Shown one piece after another: positions 47,241-59,430 of a stretch of DNA of 64,000 bases. Below the pieces are notes generated by a model. That model was not told the origin of the DNA and made no database searches. It was given only the letters and a program-made list of their open reading frames with translations. Location: NCBI GenBank assembly GCA_963995525.1, contig OZ023208.1, forward strand, positions 23,052,562 through 23,116,561. Direction: 5' to 3'. Position numbers and translations under genes: made by a program. Within the stretch, counting starts at the first letter, position 1. The number at the start of each line of letters is the position of its first letter. This stretch comes from Escarpia spicata. Taxonomy: Eukaryota; Annelida; Polychaeta; Sabellida; Siboglinidae.

Positions 47241-50159
47241 GAGACATTTACTTCCATTCCTTTTAGTGAAGGAACAACTCAGTGGAATCAAACTGATCTC
47301 ACGCAAACTGATTCTATCTACCATGGTATTTGTTCAGGTAATGTGTAGCGTATGTGCGTGCGCGCGTGCGTGCGTGCGTGCGTGTGTGCATGTGTATAAG
47401 TGTGTGTGTGTAATAATTATGTATGCATCCTTGTATCTATGTATATAAATATATATATATATATACACATATCCACACACATATATATTTTTTGTCTCTA
47501 AGGAATAAAACATTCTGTAGCAACTGATTTCTAGCATTCAATTCAACATTTCTGATTGAGCAATAAATTCATTGTCAAACAACACATCCCAGTAACATTG
47601 TTTAAATAATCTCACTCCATAGGGTAACAGAAATGTTGAGTCATCCAAAAATAGTTATATTGCAAGGTACTGCTGACTTCATCAATCTGACGCCAACTTT
47701 CATTATCCTCTACACTGGACTTTACATTTCCTAATGGGGGGTCTAAATGTCTGTGACTCATTGGTGTTCACACTATCCAGGCCGGTAGCATGGCTGATTC
47801 TGGGGGGTTGCGTTTTTCAGCTTTGGGTACAAAATTGTTTGCAGTGTCAAGAGGGGACAGTGTTGATGATTTTCCTGGTCGAGGGAGGTAGTGTTGGATA
47901 TTTTCCATTGCAGATTTTCCCGGTCAAGGTGCTGCAGATGGTACCATTCTAAAAAAGCAGTTGTTTTAAAATCAACTTTGTTTAGTATATACACTGTATC
48001 TTGAAATTTTACTTACTAGGGCGGTGGCAAGACTGAAAATAGTTAAAGGGATCACTTGAATGTGTGGCGCCGTGTACTGAGTGGAATATTGACGCTAATT
48101 TGGAGACTAGAACCGGGCATAGTAGCGACTGCTGGCTGTGGTTATGGCAGACATCTTGGACATACCTCAACAAGTGCCACACCATGAAATGATGGGGGGG
48201 GGGGGGGTTTATGGTGATGGTTTGAACCAATACAAAACAAAACAATGTTTTTACTTTGTCAAAGTATGAGACCCAAATAAAGGTCAGATCACTACCCTTG
48301 ATAGGTCAATATGTGCAAATACAGTTTTATTGTTTAATAAAAAATACCCATTTACACTGCAAATAGAGGTAGTTTTTCTATTTACACCAACTTATAACAC
48401 CTGTAATTCCAATTTGGGTATTAAATTCAATTTATATTTAGAAAAACCTCACTAATAAACAAACACGTAAATTAAGACACTATCCAAGTTTACCATGAGA
48501 TTATTATTCGTGAAAATGTTCATCAAGTTGAAAGAATAATTACACAAGATTACTATTAAAATAATAAATCAGTCTGAGGGAAGGTTAAACAAAGTTCATT
48601 ATTTAATTACTCCACTATCTCCTTGTTAGAGCGACTGACTCAATACTGAGAAATTACATAAGATAACAGTAAAACCTGAAATTATTCCGTGTCAGTTAGA
48701 GTCCTTCATGGATAATATTCCCGTCTGACTGCGTCGTCCATCGATCCATACTTGTGCATATAATGAACAGTGTCATAATATTCCCGCGGTGACACTTAAA
48801 GACATGACATGTTGAACATCAAGTGTGTCACTTGTGTCATTGACATGGCATGGTTGGAAAATTAAATTTGCCACCACTGTTTGAACTAATAACCCTTCCA
48901 GCAAATATTGGCTGAATTATTCTTGTTTCCATGGTTACGGCTGCACCAAAGCTGGTCAATTTCCTGTCACCAGGAACAGAGGCAGGCTGATGTATTTATA
49001 ACTGTCAAGGCACAGGATGGGTATTGTGTGGGGGGTAATTACTGGCGTAATTATGTTACTGTTAAGTGTAATGAATGGGACACGCTGGCAAAGTAAATTG
49101 AACAGTGCATGCATTATGTTAAACATAATGCGAAGATTAAATTTTAATCAGCAGGTATTGTGGTATTGTAATTAAAAACATTTCTGTCACAACAATTCTG
49201 AAACATAATGTCATAGTGCAGTTGTTACCAGTGACAGGGCTTTTGAAAACAATACGGAATATTTTATTAACACCAAATATTATAAATATTTCATATCAAA
49301 ACAGAATGTATATAATATGCATATGGATTGGACGATATATTTCACACACACACGCATGCATGCACACACGCACGCACATATATTCAGATGTCTCTTTATA
49401 ACTTTATAAATGTCGAATCTTCAGCAAATTAAACCATACGTCACTTGACTGATTTCTGATGTGTCCAAACCGTAAACTATAACAGTGTCAAAATATCAAC
49501 CTAAATAAATTGTTCCTGCTATTAAAAATGAATATTCCTTAAATCCGTTTACCTTTTTTAGATGTAATTTGAATACATTATATTTAAAAAATAACTGTAT
49601 ATAGTGAACGAATTGCTATTGTCAACATATAATATGCTGTCAGGTTTGATTCTACCCAGACACTGACATTATACTTTATTTTCACAGCTAATGTTATTAC
49701 AACCTCTGGTGATCCACTAATGCTAGGTACCAATTATGTCCCCTACACTTTAGCTAATCAAGTCATTCTTTTCATTTGCTATCACTCATAAATGATTCAT
49801 GCTGGCTTCGACATTGTTATCGTACAGTAACAGGTGGAAATGTTTCTATAAAGCGTGATTTCGTTCGTTGTCCTGGATGATTTCAGCAACTCCGCGTGAT
49901 ACAATCACCTTCAACCTGATGACATCAGCACCCTTGTGGACCAAGCTACGAGATCACACAGATTTACATATCTCGTGGCATTTGCAAAGGTCTCTCATCA
50001 TGATTAATTAAAACGAATGCAAATTATAATTGTCCATTAATCTGCACCTCAAATATCATCATTGTTAAATAAGCTGATAGATAAGACCTTTTTGTCAATG
50101 AAGATTCAGGAAAATGTCCATATCCTTCCTTGTTACTGGCACACAGAAGATTTAATTGC
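47241..50159. other. Mostly AT-rich unique sequence with microsatellites
   Basis: GCGTGCGTG/TG and TA tracts lie at 47355-47470. A run of about 15 G is at 48194-48208. 48890-49110 is a GC-richer block with GGGGTAATTACTGGCGTAAT. A short ACGC/ATGC tract is at 49346-49380. No gene is supported. Confidence 0.4.
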
Positions 50160-50600
50160 TCCCTTCTATGGCCATTACTCCCCTGACAAAACACCTGAGG
50201 CTCTATCCCCCCACAAAGGCCTCCCATAAAATATTCCTAGCCGCTGATCAGGAAATGTAGGGAGCAGGTGCTCTCTCCATCTCACAGAAACACATTTGTA
50301 TACGGCCACGCTCCATCGCACACCCATTGTGTGCAGACCTTTCGAATGAACCGCCATGAATTATCACCCTGCTTTCAAGAGTCTGGCTCCAGGCGTCCAG
50401 GCCGCAAGTGACCCGTCTGTGCACGTTTTGATGACAACAATTAGCAGGAGAAATCAATGACAGGGGCACGTGCCACAGCCCAGCGTCATTGCCCCATGCT
50501 GCGCTAGCCATTAGGGCGCTGCCGATGTCATCATTACCTGACAACGCTGCAGTCTTCACATCCCGCCAAGGCTTCTCCCCAACTCTTCTGCACTAACTGA
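50160..50600. other. Possible conserved non-coding block
   Basis: GC-rich relative to its surroundings and non-repetitive. Contains CAACAATTAGCAGG, ATCAATGACAGG (Pbx/Meis-like) and TCATTACCTGAC. Minus frames 50175-50559 have no domain and no splice context. Confidence 0.3.
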
Positions 50601-50879
50601 ATTAAACCCTGAGTCATTGCCAAATTTGCCTAAATGGTGCATTTTTGTTCCAGTTTTACTTCCGGCGGTTTTAGGATATTTTAAAGAGCATCCTGCATGA
50701 AGATATTACATCGCAAATCAAGATTAACAAAACGTTGAATGCAGGTTACACTGCGGCATTGCCATGGTAACGGAGTGATGTAGGAGGTGTGGTGAATGGG
50801 GTAAAACGAATGATGGCAAACAGAGAAAGTGCGCTTCAGAGATAAGTGAGGGAGACAGGTTGAAATCAACACGACTGTC

Positions 50880-51865
50880 ATACAGGTTACAATTAACTAT
50901 CACATATGTTACAATTAAAATGACTCGGAGGTTGCAATTAACATGACTGTTACAGAGGTTACAATTAACACAACTGTCATGGAGGTTACAATTAACGCAA
51001 CTGTTGTGGAGGTTACAATTAACATAACTGTCACGGAGGTTACAATTAACATAACTGTCATGGAGGTTACAAATAACATAACTGTCACAGAGGTTACAAT
51101 TAACAGAACTGTCACGGAGGTTACAATTAACAGAACTGTCACGGAGGTTACAAATAACAGAACTGCCACGGAGGTTACAATTAACAGAACTGCCACGGAG
51201 GTTACAATTAACAGAACTGCCACGGAGGTTACAATTAACATAACTGTCACGGAGGTTACAAATAACATAACTGTGACAGAGGTTACAATTAACAGAACTG
51301 TCACGGAGGTTACAATTAACAGAACTGTCATGGAGGTTACAAATAACAGAACTGTCATGGAGGTTACAATTAACAGAACTGCCACGGAGGTTACAATTAA
51401 CAGAACTGCCACGGAGGTTACAATTAACAGAACTGCCACGGAGGTTACAATTAACATAACTGTCACGGAGGTTACAAATAACATAACTGTCACAGAGGTT
51501 ACAATTAACACAACTGTCACGGAGGTTACAATTAACACAACTGTCACGGAGGTTACAATTAACACAACTGTCACGGAGGTTACAAATAACAGAACTGTCA
51601 CGGAGGTTACAATTAACAGAACTGCCACGGAGGTTACAATTAACAGAACTGCCACGGAGGTTACAATTAACAGAACTGCCACGGAGGTTACAATTAACAG
51701 AACTGTCACGGAGGTTACAATTAACAGAACTGTCACGGAGGTTACAATTAACACAACTGTCATGGAGGTTACAATTAACATAACTGTCACGGAGGTTACA
51801 ATTAACACAACTGTCATGGAGGTTACAATTAACATAACTGTCACGGAGGTTACAATTAAAAATAT
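50880..51865. repeat. Minisatellite, 27-bp unit, about 36 copies
   Basis: The unit is GAGGTTACAATTAACAGAAC followed by TGTCACG. Variants (AAATAAC/AATTAAC, AGAACTGCC/ACAACTGTC, CACGG/CATGG) recur in the same order, showing segmental duplication of several-unit blocks. 27 is a multiple of three, so one plus and two minus frames stay open for 300-390 residues. This is the array's arithmetic and not evidence of protein. Confidence 0.98.
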
Positions 51866-52844
51866 CTATCAATTCAATTTTCTTGCTTCTCATGTTTCAG
51901 ATAGTTCCACGAAAAAGGAACCTACCTGGTATCCACTATGACATGCCAGTTCGTTGTGCAAATTTTTAATTTTGTTTTGGTGAAATTGTCAGACAAACTA
52001 TTTACCGATTTTTCGATTTTTAGTTAAGTAGTACTTGTGTCGGGAATTGACAATTAATTTTAGCCAAATGCATGACTACTGTCTCGCCAAAGTTTAAAGT
52101 TGGTTCAGGCTGAAATTCATGGCCAGTTTGTTTACATGATAATGTCACCATTTTTGTGCTTATGCCACTGAATCAGTTAATGCGGGGGGGGGGGAAGGGG
52201 GGGTTAGAAAATCCTAATCTAGGCAGAGTTCTGATCATGAGAAAAAAGTTCATGTGAGAATTAGATTCACTACAATTGCAGCATTGCAGGGACCTACAAG
52301 AATGTCAAATTCACAGAACCGTCTGCCTTTGCTGCAATTTATTTTAACAAGGAATGACACTTCACATACACACAAACAACTGACACGCACTTGACAAACA
52401 AGTAGAAAATGCTAATTTGACTTTGTGGAATTGGTGCTGGATGAAAATGATGAGACAAGTCAAGGTCCCGGTGGTCCATAACACAACTATGACAACACAC
52501 TGCATGCTCCCCAAGGTAAACTGGCTGCTCCCCAAGGCAAACTGTGTCATCCATTATGAAAGGTCACTAACATTTTCCTTGTCAATGCTGATGACACAAC
52601 AAATATTATCACTGCTAATTGTCTCTCTGATGTTACACTCTTGGGGGAACGCTACTTGTCAGCTATCTTCTAACTTTCAATTTATTTTGATTTTATTTTA
52701 TTCGGAATATCACAAAATTAAATACATAAGCCACAATTGCATTTCTGTAGCAAAGAGCACCAGCATTTTACCAACTAAATTAATATTCCGGGGGTGACGG
52801 AAAAATAAAATAAAATATTGCTAAGGTAGTTAAATTTAATGTTC
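51866..52844. other. Unique sequence, no gene seen
   Basis: A G-rich run lies at 52183-52203. A short plus frame 52417-52797 has no domain. Confidence 0.4.
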
Positions 52845-52930
52845 AACATAACTAATAATAATAATTAATAATAATATTTATTTTATATAACGCCACATCA
52901 AATGTAGAACTTTCACAGCGCTGTAATTTA
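52845..52930 (-). mobile_element. Possible SINE 3' tail
   Basis: (TAA)n-type tail at 52852-52880 next to TTATATAACGCCACATC and CACAGCGCTGT, a layout seen at the 3' end of many SINEs. Only the tail part is recognisable. Confidence 0.3.
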
Positions 52931-54689
52931 CTTGTTATACCATAGCTAAAATTATATATAAAATATTACTACGAAATAATAATAATAACTAAGAAAATAA
53001 ATGTGACATGGACTAATGATATAAACATGGACCATAGTAAAATATTGACATAAAAACTCATAATTAATTAATTGGGCTATACTATTATAATAAACTAAGA
53101 TAAATAAAAACATCAATAATATTAAATAGCAATAATAAAGAAGTAACATAGATCTACAAAAATGATTACCGACTATATTAAAACCTGCCCCACAGAGTGC
53201 CTGTTTCAAAGATAGTGCTGTTATTAAATAGACAACCAGATGGAGAGACCTTTAAAGGCAAACACTTCTTTAATTACACGCACAAACGTAAATCACCCTT
53301 TCACACCACCCTGGACAGGAGAGCTGATGGACCACATGCCCGCTGGGAATACTCAGATCCAGCGCTCTGACAACTTAGGATGGCCAAAATGAAACTAACT
53401 AATGAAGAATTATGCCAATGATCAAACACTGGGCTTATCCAGTCAAACAGCAAATCTGTTGCCATGGTTACATGATGAATCACTAGGAAGCACACTTGTA
53501 AATGTGTGCAGACGATATTCGGTGAAGTCTCTCACTTTCAGGCAATTAATCATGCCAGTAACATTGCAGCCACCTTCACTTGACGGATGGGGCAGACGCT
53601 TTTTTTTTGGTTTGGAGTTTTATTGCAGATTAATTACCGTCAGATGACCCACGGCCAAAACATTTTAATTAATCATATCATATGTATTTACAACTGAATG
53701 AAGCTGCTCCCTAAATATGCCCAATGTAAAGATTAAAAAAATTAAGCAGAAATATGACAGTAGTCTTAAAACTGCTTCTTCGACTGGATAAGCCCTTTGT
53801 GAATACAGTTCCTTCACATCCAAATATGTAATGTATGAATAGATTTGACAAGTAAGGAGGCATGGACTAGGTAGGGAGAAGGCAGGGATGTAACAGGAAA
53901 GGGGTAGGGAGAAGGCAGGGATGTAACAGGAAGGGGATGAGTCCTAAAGTCTGCTAATTACAAGTATATTTAAGAATATGTAAATTGGATGTCTTTTAAA
54001 AGAAATATATCGTCTGATCACAAACACACACAAACAATGTCCATTCCAGGAATAAGGGCTTTAGTGATAATACTAATTTATGTTACTAGCTACCCGACAG
54101 ACCCTGTTACATGCAGGTGCTCAGTGTTCTTTTATTATATTTATACATACTTTATTTGAGACCCTGAATTAACACAAACTCAACAATTATTTCTACCCAT
54201 TCCAAGTTATACTATAGACTGTCAAAATATTTAAATATGTTTTCCTATATTGGTGTGTCAAGAAATGTATCGCCCTCACACTAAGCACCATAAAGCACAG
54301 TAGTGTGTATTGGTATACATGTCATTCACTAGGTGGCACTGTGAACCAGTCTTATCAACATAATAAGTACATGTATTATTTACTACTGAGATGATTATGA
54401 ATAAATTTGGCTGTTTGTGATTAAAATGTTTGCAACATGCGTTTTACAGTTTGGTTTTGTATTGTATACAAATTTTACGAAAACAGGAAATCACTGATGA
54501 CTCACAGAATCCTTCAGGGTCAATGTTTACAGGAAATTTGAACCACTTTGTAAATGTGAAGTTAAGTACAACTACATCCATTCTGTCTCTGTTTCACACC
54601 TTACGTAACTAGTTTGCTTCGAACAAATGTCCGCTATAAGTATAATTTTTTTTTCTTCAAAAAAACAATTTTGAGTGAAAGGTGCGTTC
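52931..54689. other. AT-rich unique sequence; possible regulatory block at 53390-53690
   Basis: 53390-53690 has clustered TAAT words (CAGGCAATTAATCATGCC, CAGATTAATTACCG, TTTTAATTAATCATATC). A 33-bp sequence (GGGTAGGGAGAAGGCAGGGA...) is duplicated at 53870-53936. No gene is supported. Confidence 0.4.
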
Positions 54690-54965
54690 TTACATAGAGC
54701 AGTATCCAGTCCTTAGGACTGCTCAAAGCGCTTTACACTTTACTCCCTGGCACACCTGTTCAATCGAACATCTTCTTGACTTCTCTGGGAAGCATTCAGC
54801 CATGTTACAATTAATTGGCAAAGACTGTTCAAACACAAATATACACCACTGTCTATAGCCAGGTACTCATTCATACAGCTGAGTGAACTGGAGTAATGTA
54901 GATTTAATGAAATTGCCCAAGGTTTGAAAGTGCAGCACCACAGTGCTTTAAATCAACTTAAGATA
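54690..54965 (-). mobile_element. SINE-like element
   Basis: In minus sense it carries a B-box-like TTTCAAACC, then TTGGGCAATTTCATTAAATC and TACATTACTCCAGTTCACTC. The 3' module is GTGTAAAGCGCTTTGAGCAG and TCCTAAGGACTGGATACTGC. The 3' module is shared with 30810-30945 and the TTGGGCAATTTCATT word with 10670-10880. The A box region is lost. Confidence 0.75.
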
Positions 54966-55796
54966 TAACACATACGGTCCCAATTACAGACATGTTGTTT
55001 AATGACAATCGTGATCAAAGCAGTGAGACTACATTGTGTACGTGGCACTGGCTTGGGTCAAGTACCTTAGCATAAACACAATGTGTTCTGGTTGCATTGC
55101 ATGGTACAAACCACTTGACATGGTAATCTCCCCACAGGACCAAAGAGATTCCAGGCAAAGTAACATATACAAAGGTAACATATAATGCAATAATTTCCCT
55201 ACAGGCCCCAAGAGATTCCACGCAGCAAACACAATGGTGACATATAATCCAATATCTGAGAAACACGGCCGTCACAAACCAATTCCTAGAAGCATCCTAG
55301 AAATGTTTACAGCTGTGTGCGTGCACTACACAGAATGTGTCAATATTATGAGGACAAGTTTGCAGTGAAACTGTCCTATATGTGGTGATCAATATAAAAA
55401 TGCCATGGTTTGTAGTCTTTCCCACAGCGTGTGAATCAGCGGTTTTGTAAAATTAATCATATTTTCTGTGAACACATTAAGTTGTCTTGATTACTAGTAA
55501 GAAATCTGTTACAAGTGGTTGTCGCTTTGGTATCTTGTGAGTGGCCGAAACATTAACACACACACATCATCACATGAGAGTATAGACAGAGTTGTGGGTC
55601 TGAGAACTCTTCTTTTAATAACATATCTTGTTCACACAGAGTACACGGCATGATGTAACAGCACATATATATTTATGATGTTTTTCTTACCACATATCAA
55701 CATGTTTACAAGAACGTGTTATATACAGAGTAACATCTTGTTATACACAGAATAACATGTTGTTAAATACAGAGTAATATCTTGTTGTAGATTATC
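54966..55796. other. Unique sequence, no gene seen
   Basis: A degenerate two-copy repeat (CAGG-CCAAGAGATTCCA) lies near 55136-55220. ORFs there are unsupported. Confidence 0.4.
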
Positions 55797-56235
55797 CAGT
55801 GTTCCAAACTGTCCAACTGAATATCCCAGACTGTGCAATGTTCCATACTGTCCAGTGTCACATACTGTCCAATGTCCCAGACTGTCCAATGTCTCAGACT
55901 GTTCAATATCCCAGACTGTCCAATGTCTCAGACTGTACAATGTCCCAGACTGTCCAATGTCCCTGGCTGTCCAATGTCCCAGACTGTCCAATGTCTCAGA
56001 CTGCCCAATGTCTCAGACTGTACAATGTCCCTGGCTGTCCAATGTCCCAGACTGTCCAATGTCCCAGACTGTCCAATGTCTCAGACTGTACAATGTCCCA
56101 GACTGTCCAATGTGTCATACTGTCCAATATCCCAGACTGTCTCATGTCCCTGGCTGTCCAATGTCCCAGGCTGTCCAATGTCCCAGACTGTCCAATATCC
56201 CAGACTGTCCAATATCCCAGCCAGTCTGCCTGCAT
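55797..56235. repeat. Minisatellite, 17-bp unit, about 26 copies
   Basis: The unit is CCAATGTCCCAGACTGT with TCTCAGACTGT, CCTGGCTGT and TATCCCAGACT variants. The 17-bp period keeps all three plus frames open, hence three overlapping spurious frames. Confidence 0.97.
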
Positions 56236-56339
56236 ACCATACCACAACAATATTAAATACAAGACAAATGTTATTTTCAGATGACAATAGCAATCAACAA
56301 ATACGTAGACGGATCACAGTGGGTCATAGATGCTACACA

Positions 56340-56800
56340 TTAGTGTTGTTTGTTGTTGCCTGTTGTTGTCTGCCGCCTGTTGTTGCTGCCCTTGTCTGTT
56401 GTTGCTGTTGTTCTCATTGTCTCTTAAATGTCATTGTCTACTGTTACTGAATACTGATGTCTGTTGTTGCCTATGTTGACCATCACTGGCTAGTGTTGCT
56501 TGTTGTTGTATGTTGGTGTATGTTGGTGTATGTTGTTGTTTGTTGATGTATGTTGTTGCATGTTGATGTATGTTGTTGCTCATTGTTGCTTGTTGTATGT
56601 TGCAGTTTCTTGTTGTATGTTATGGCTTGTTGGTATATGTTGTTGCTTGTTGATGGATGTTGTTGTATGTTGCAGTGTCTTGTTGTATGTTGTTGCTTGT
56701 TGATGTATGTTTTTGCTTGTTGATGTATGTTGTTGCATGTTGTTGTATTTTGTTGCTTGTTGTTGCTTGTTGTTGTATGTTGCTGCCTGTTGGTGTCTGA
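56340..56800. repeat. TTG-rich short tandem repeat
   Basis: TGTTGTTGC and TTGATGTATGTTGTTGCATG variants repeat at about 12-24 bp. It yields Cys/Leu-rich or Gln/Asn-rich spurious frames on the two strands. Confidence 0.93.
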
Positions 56801-58244
56801 CTGTCTGTGATTCTGTGACGGTTGCCACATGTTTACCTGGCACAGCTTCCAAGACTCGGCCTTATTTCTAGAATCTATATCAGTACTTTTGCTACAGACA
56901 CACCCCCGCTGCTTAGATTGATTGGTTGCAAAACAGTTAGCTAACCTTCTAATAAACAACTTCCCACGAGACACCTAAATGGTCGAAACAACGGTATCAA
57001 AACAACCTGCTTATCTACAAGTCCTAAAACTAGGTACTGTGCACGTATGCGAGCAAACACGCATGCATGCACACATGCATGCATGCACACATGAATACAC
57101 GCAAACACTGAGAAACAGAAACAAGCTTTATACATTTAACACAGTCTTTTTTCCGTGGTGTGAATTTTCTAGGAGGATCTAAAAATTTATGTAAGTTTTC
57201 CTGCACATTCCTACCAAACAGGATATCAATAAGGCGGGTGACCTATCTCACAAAACATAACTAATTATAAATGGTATTTTTCAGCTGTCACCAACAGTAA
57301 CCTGGCACGCTGTCTGTCCATTCACAAGCAGCTCCATTTCCTGATATTGTATGCAAAAAACAGCGAATAAATCATCAGCTCTGTTTTTCTAGTGGAATTA
57401 TTCAATAACTGAAGCCGAGATGCGATGGATAATCTCCTGTTCAACACAACATGTTTATGTCTGCACAACCAGGAAAACAAACCACTCAATGAAAAACGGT
57501 TAGAAATAATAGACTAATGTTACATTTAATGACAAACAGAAGGTTCACCTTAAACTGAACAATTTAAAAGGAATGACCACACTGACTGCAAATTCTGAAA
57601 TCTGTATTTAATTCTCACTTGGGGACCTATGCGCTGTACAAATTAATTAAGCAAAATCTTGATGATCTTCACACACAATAGGGATATTTACTAAGTGTCT
57701 ACTAAATTTAGAACAAAATATTACATTAACAGTAATTGTTTTATTGATATTCTCACTTGTATTACAGTTTTGTCTTGTATATATATTGTTGTTAATGTTT
57801 TGAATAAATGTTCATTTATCATTAATTCATTCATAACAACTCTACGAATGTGCAGAGTCACAAGTACACATAATAGGTGTCATGTGATGCAATAAATCAT
57901 AAATAATAATTAATTCTGATGAGATGTCAACAGAAACAAAGCACTTGAAAAAAATACTTAAAACCTCATTGCACTTGTTTTGTGTAACAATTCTTGGTAC
58001 TGTTCAGCACATGGAAAATTTGACATAACAATTTTAATTTCTTTGCAATCATAAGACTGAATAAAACTGAAGAAACATGATAAAATATTACATATAATTT
58101 GGAAACTAATTCTTAAAACACACCGACACTAACATGTATTCTAAATATATATATACTCAGTCGTAACCAGAAGTGTCATGACGTTGTAGTGATGTCAAGT
58201 AGACAGAGAGAAGACATGACGTTTGACGAATGTCCCAGCGACCA
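56801..58244. other. Mostly AT-rich unique sequence
   Basis: A short GCATGCATGC/ACAC tract at 57057-57093. No gene is supported. Confidence 0.4.
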
Positions 58245-58510
58245 CAGGCAGTCAGATTAAACGCGTGTCCGTTGATCGATGTTATGACTCATCTTCCCCT
58301 GGTTCCCGTCTTCTAATTGACAATGCATAAAACGCTCGAGTCCCCAAGCCATCGACAGACCTTCCTGATCGGATAACGCAAGTTTTTATTAATTTTTACC
58401 GCATGGACGCTCACGCCTGCGGTCTTGACAGCTCTACTGCGAAGACGCAATTCGCAGCCCTCGTTTAATTGCTAATTCCTTGAGCTGTCTTTTTCAAATG
58501 CAAATTAGGT
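58245..58510. other. Possible conserved non-coding block
   Basis: Non-repetitive and CpG-containing in an AT-rich setting. Contains TTCTAATTGAC, TTTATTAATTTTTACC, GTTTAATTGCTAATTCC and CAAATGCAAATTAGG, the last including an octamer ATGCAAAT (POU-type site). Confidence 0.35.
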
Positions 58511-59254
58511 GTGTGGGGGGGGGAGAAATGAAGTGCCAGGAAATTGGATTTTTCAAAGATGACGCGCATCTGTCGACAGGGGAGACTGAAACATGAAACT
58601 GGTCATCCTTCAAACCACTCGTTATCCGTACTTGGTCAACCATAATATGAATGTACGACTTCTTGAGTGTCATTACGGTTGCCTGGCATGGGAATATCAT
58701 AGCAAAAATCTGGGCAATTTTGTTTTTATCAAATAACATGGAGTTTGCGACAATTCTGTCTCCTTCATGAGTGCATGAAATTAATACATATTGTATTCAA
58801 GTTGTGAAGTTCACAAAAGATAATGTATAGTTCCGTTAAAACTAGTAAAATAATGTATCTTTTCTGACACAACACCAATAAAATATAACTGTATTAATAC
58901 CAGCTTTACTGTAAACTTTAAAGAAAATAGATAAATTAAACCCTTAACCAGTTAATACATAGGTTAAAAACTTGCACTTTAGTTGAAGGGGAAACACAAA
59001 GACTTGCTGACTGGGCGAGGAAGATAAGACACACCTCAACTACAAGTGACCTTCACCTTCAGACTGACCTTCACCTTCAGACTAACAACTGTCAACACCT
59101 AATCTGATATTTACATGAAATAATATATTCAATGTACCTTGTCCATACAATCTGGTGCCATTTTGTTTTTATCCATGTATGTATTTATCAAATGTGTACA
59201 CTGAATAATCTACTATGTACAACAAGGCCAGGTGCAGCAGATAGACAGGGTTAT
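58511..59254. other. Unique sequence, no gene seen
   Basis: A two-copy CTTCACCTTCAGACT repeat near 59050-59085. Confidence 0.4.
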
Positions 59255-59430
59255 TTTATAATTTATGCAAATAGTCATATTTTCTGACCACAGTTTAGAA
59301 AGGGTCTTACTGTATAAGACTTTCTCAGTCAGATCCCCCGTTTCCATGATAACAAACAAAATGTCAGCCATTTCGAGCAAATATTAGCAAATGTGGAAAC
59401 ATTACCATTCTTTACTGAACAAATATACCA
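59255..59430 (+). repeat. Dispersed repeat, unknown class, copy 2
   Basis: Partner of 18655-18850 in the same orientation (TAATTTATGCAAATAGTCA, CGTTTCCATGATAACAAACA, GTGGAAACATTACCAT). Confidence 0.6.

Noticed and set aside
45460..47317. ATAGAATCAG inverted pair as Tigger termini
   Set aside because: Only 10 bp match and they do not start with the CAG typical of the group; chance cannot be excluded.
48668..48720. CAGTAAAACCTG as a further Tigger-type terminus
   Set aside because: No matching opposite end could be found nearby.
50724..51893. 389-residue minus frame over the 27-bp array
   Set aside because: Period is a multiple of three and several frames are open on both strands; no unique domain and no start or splice context outside the repeat.
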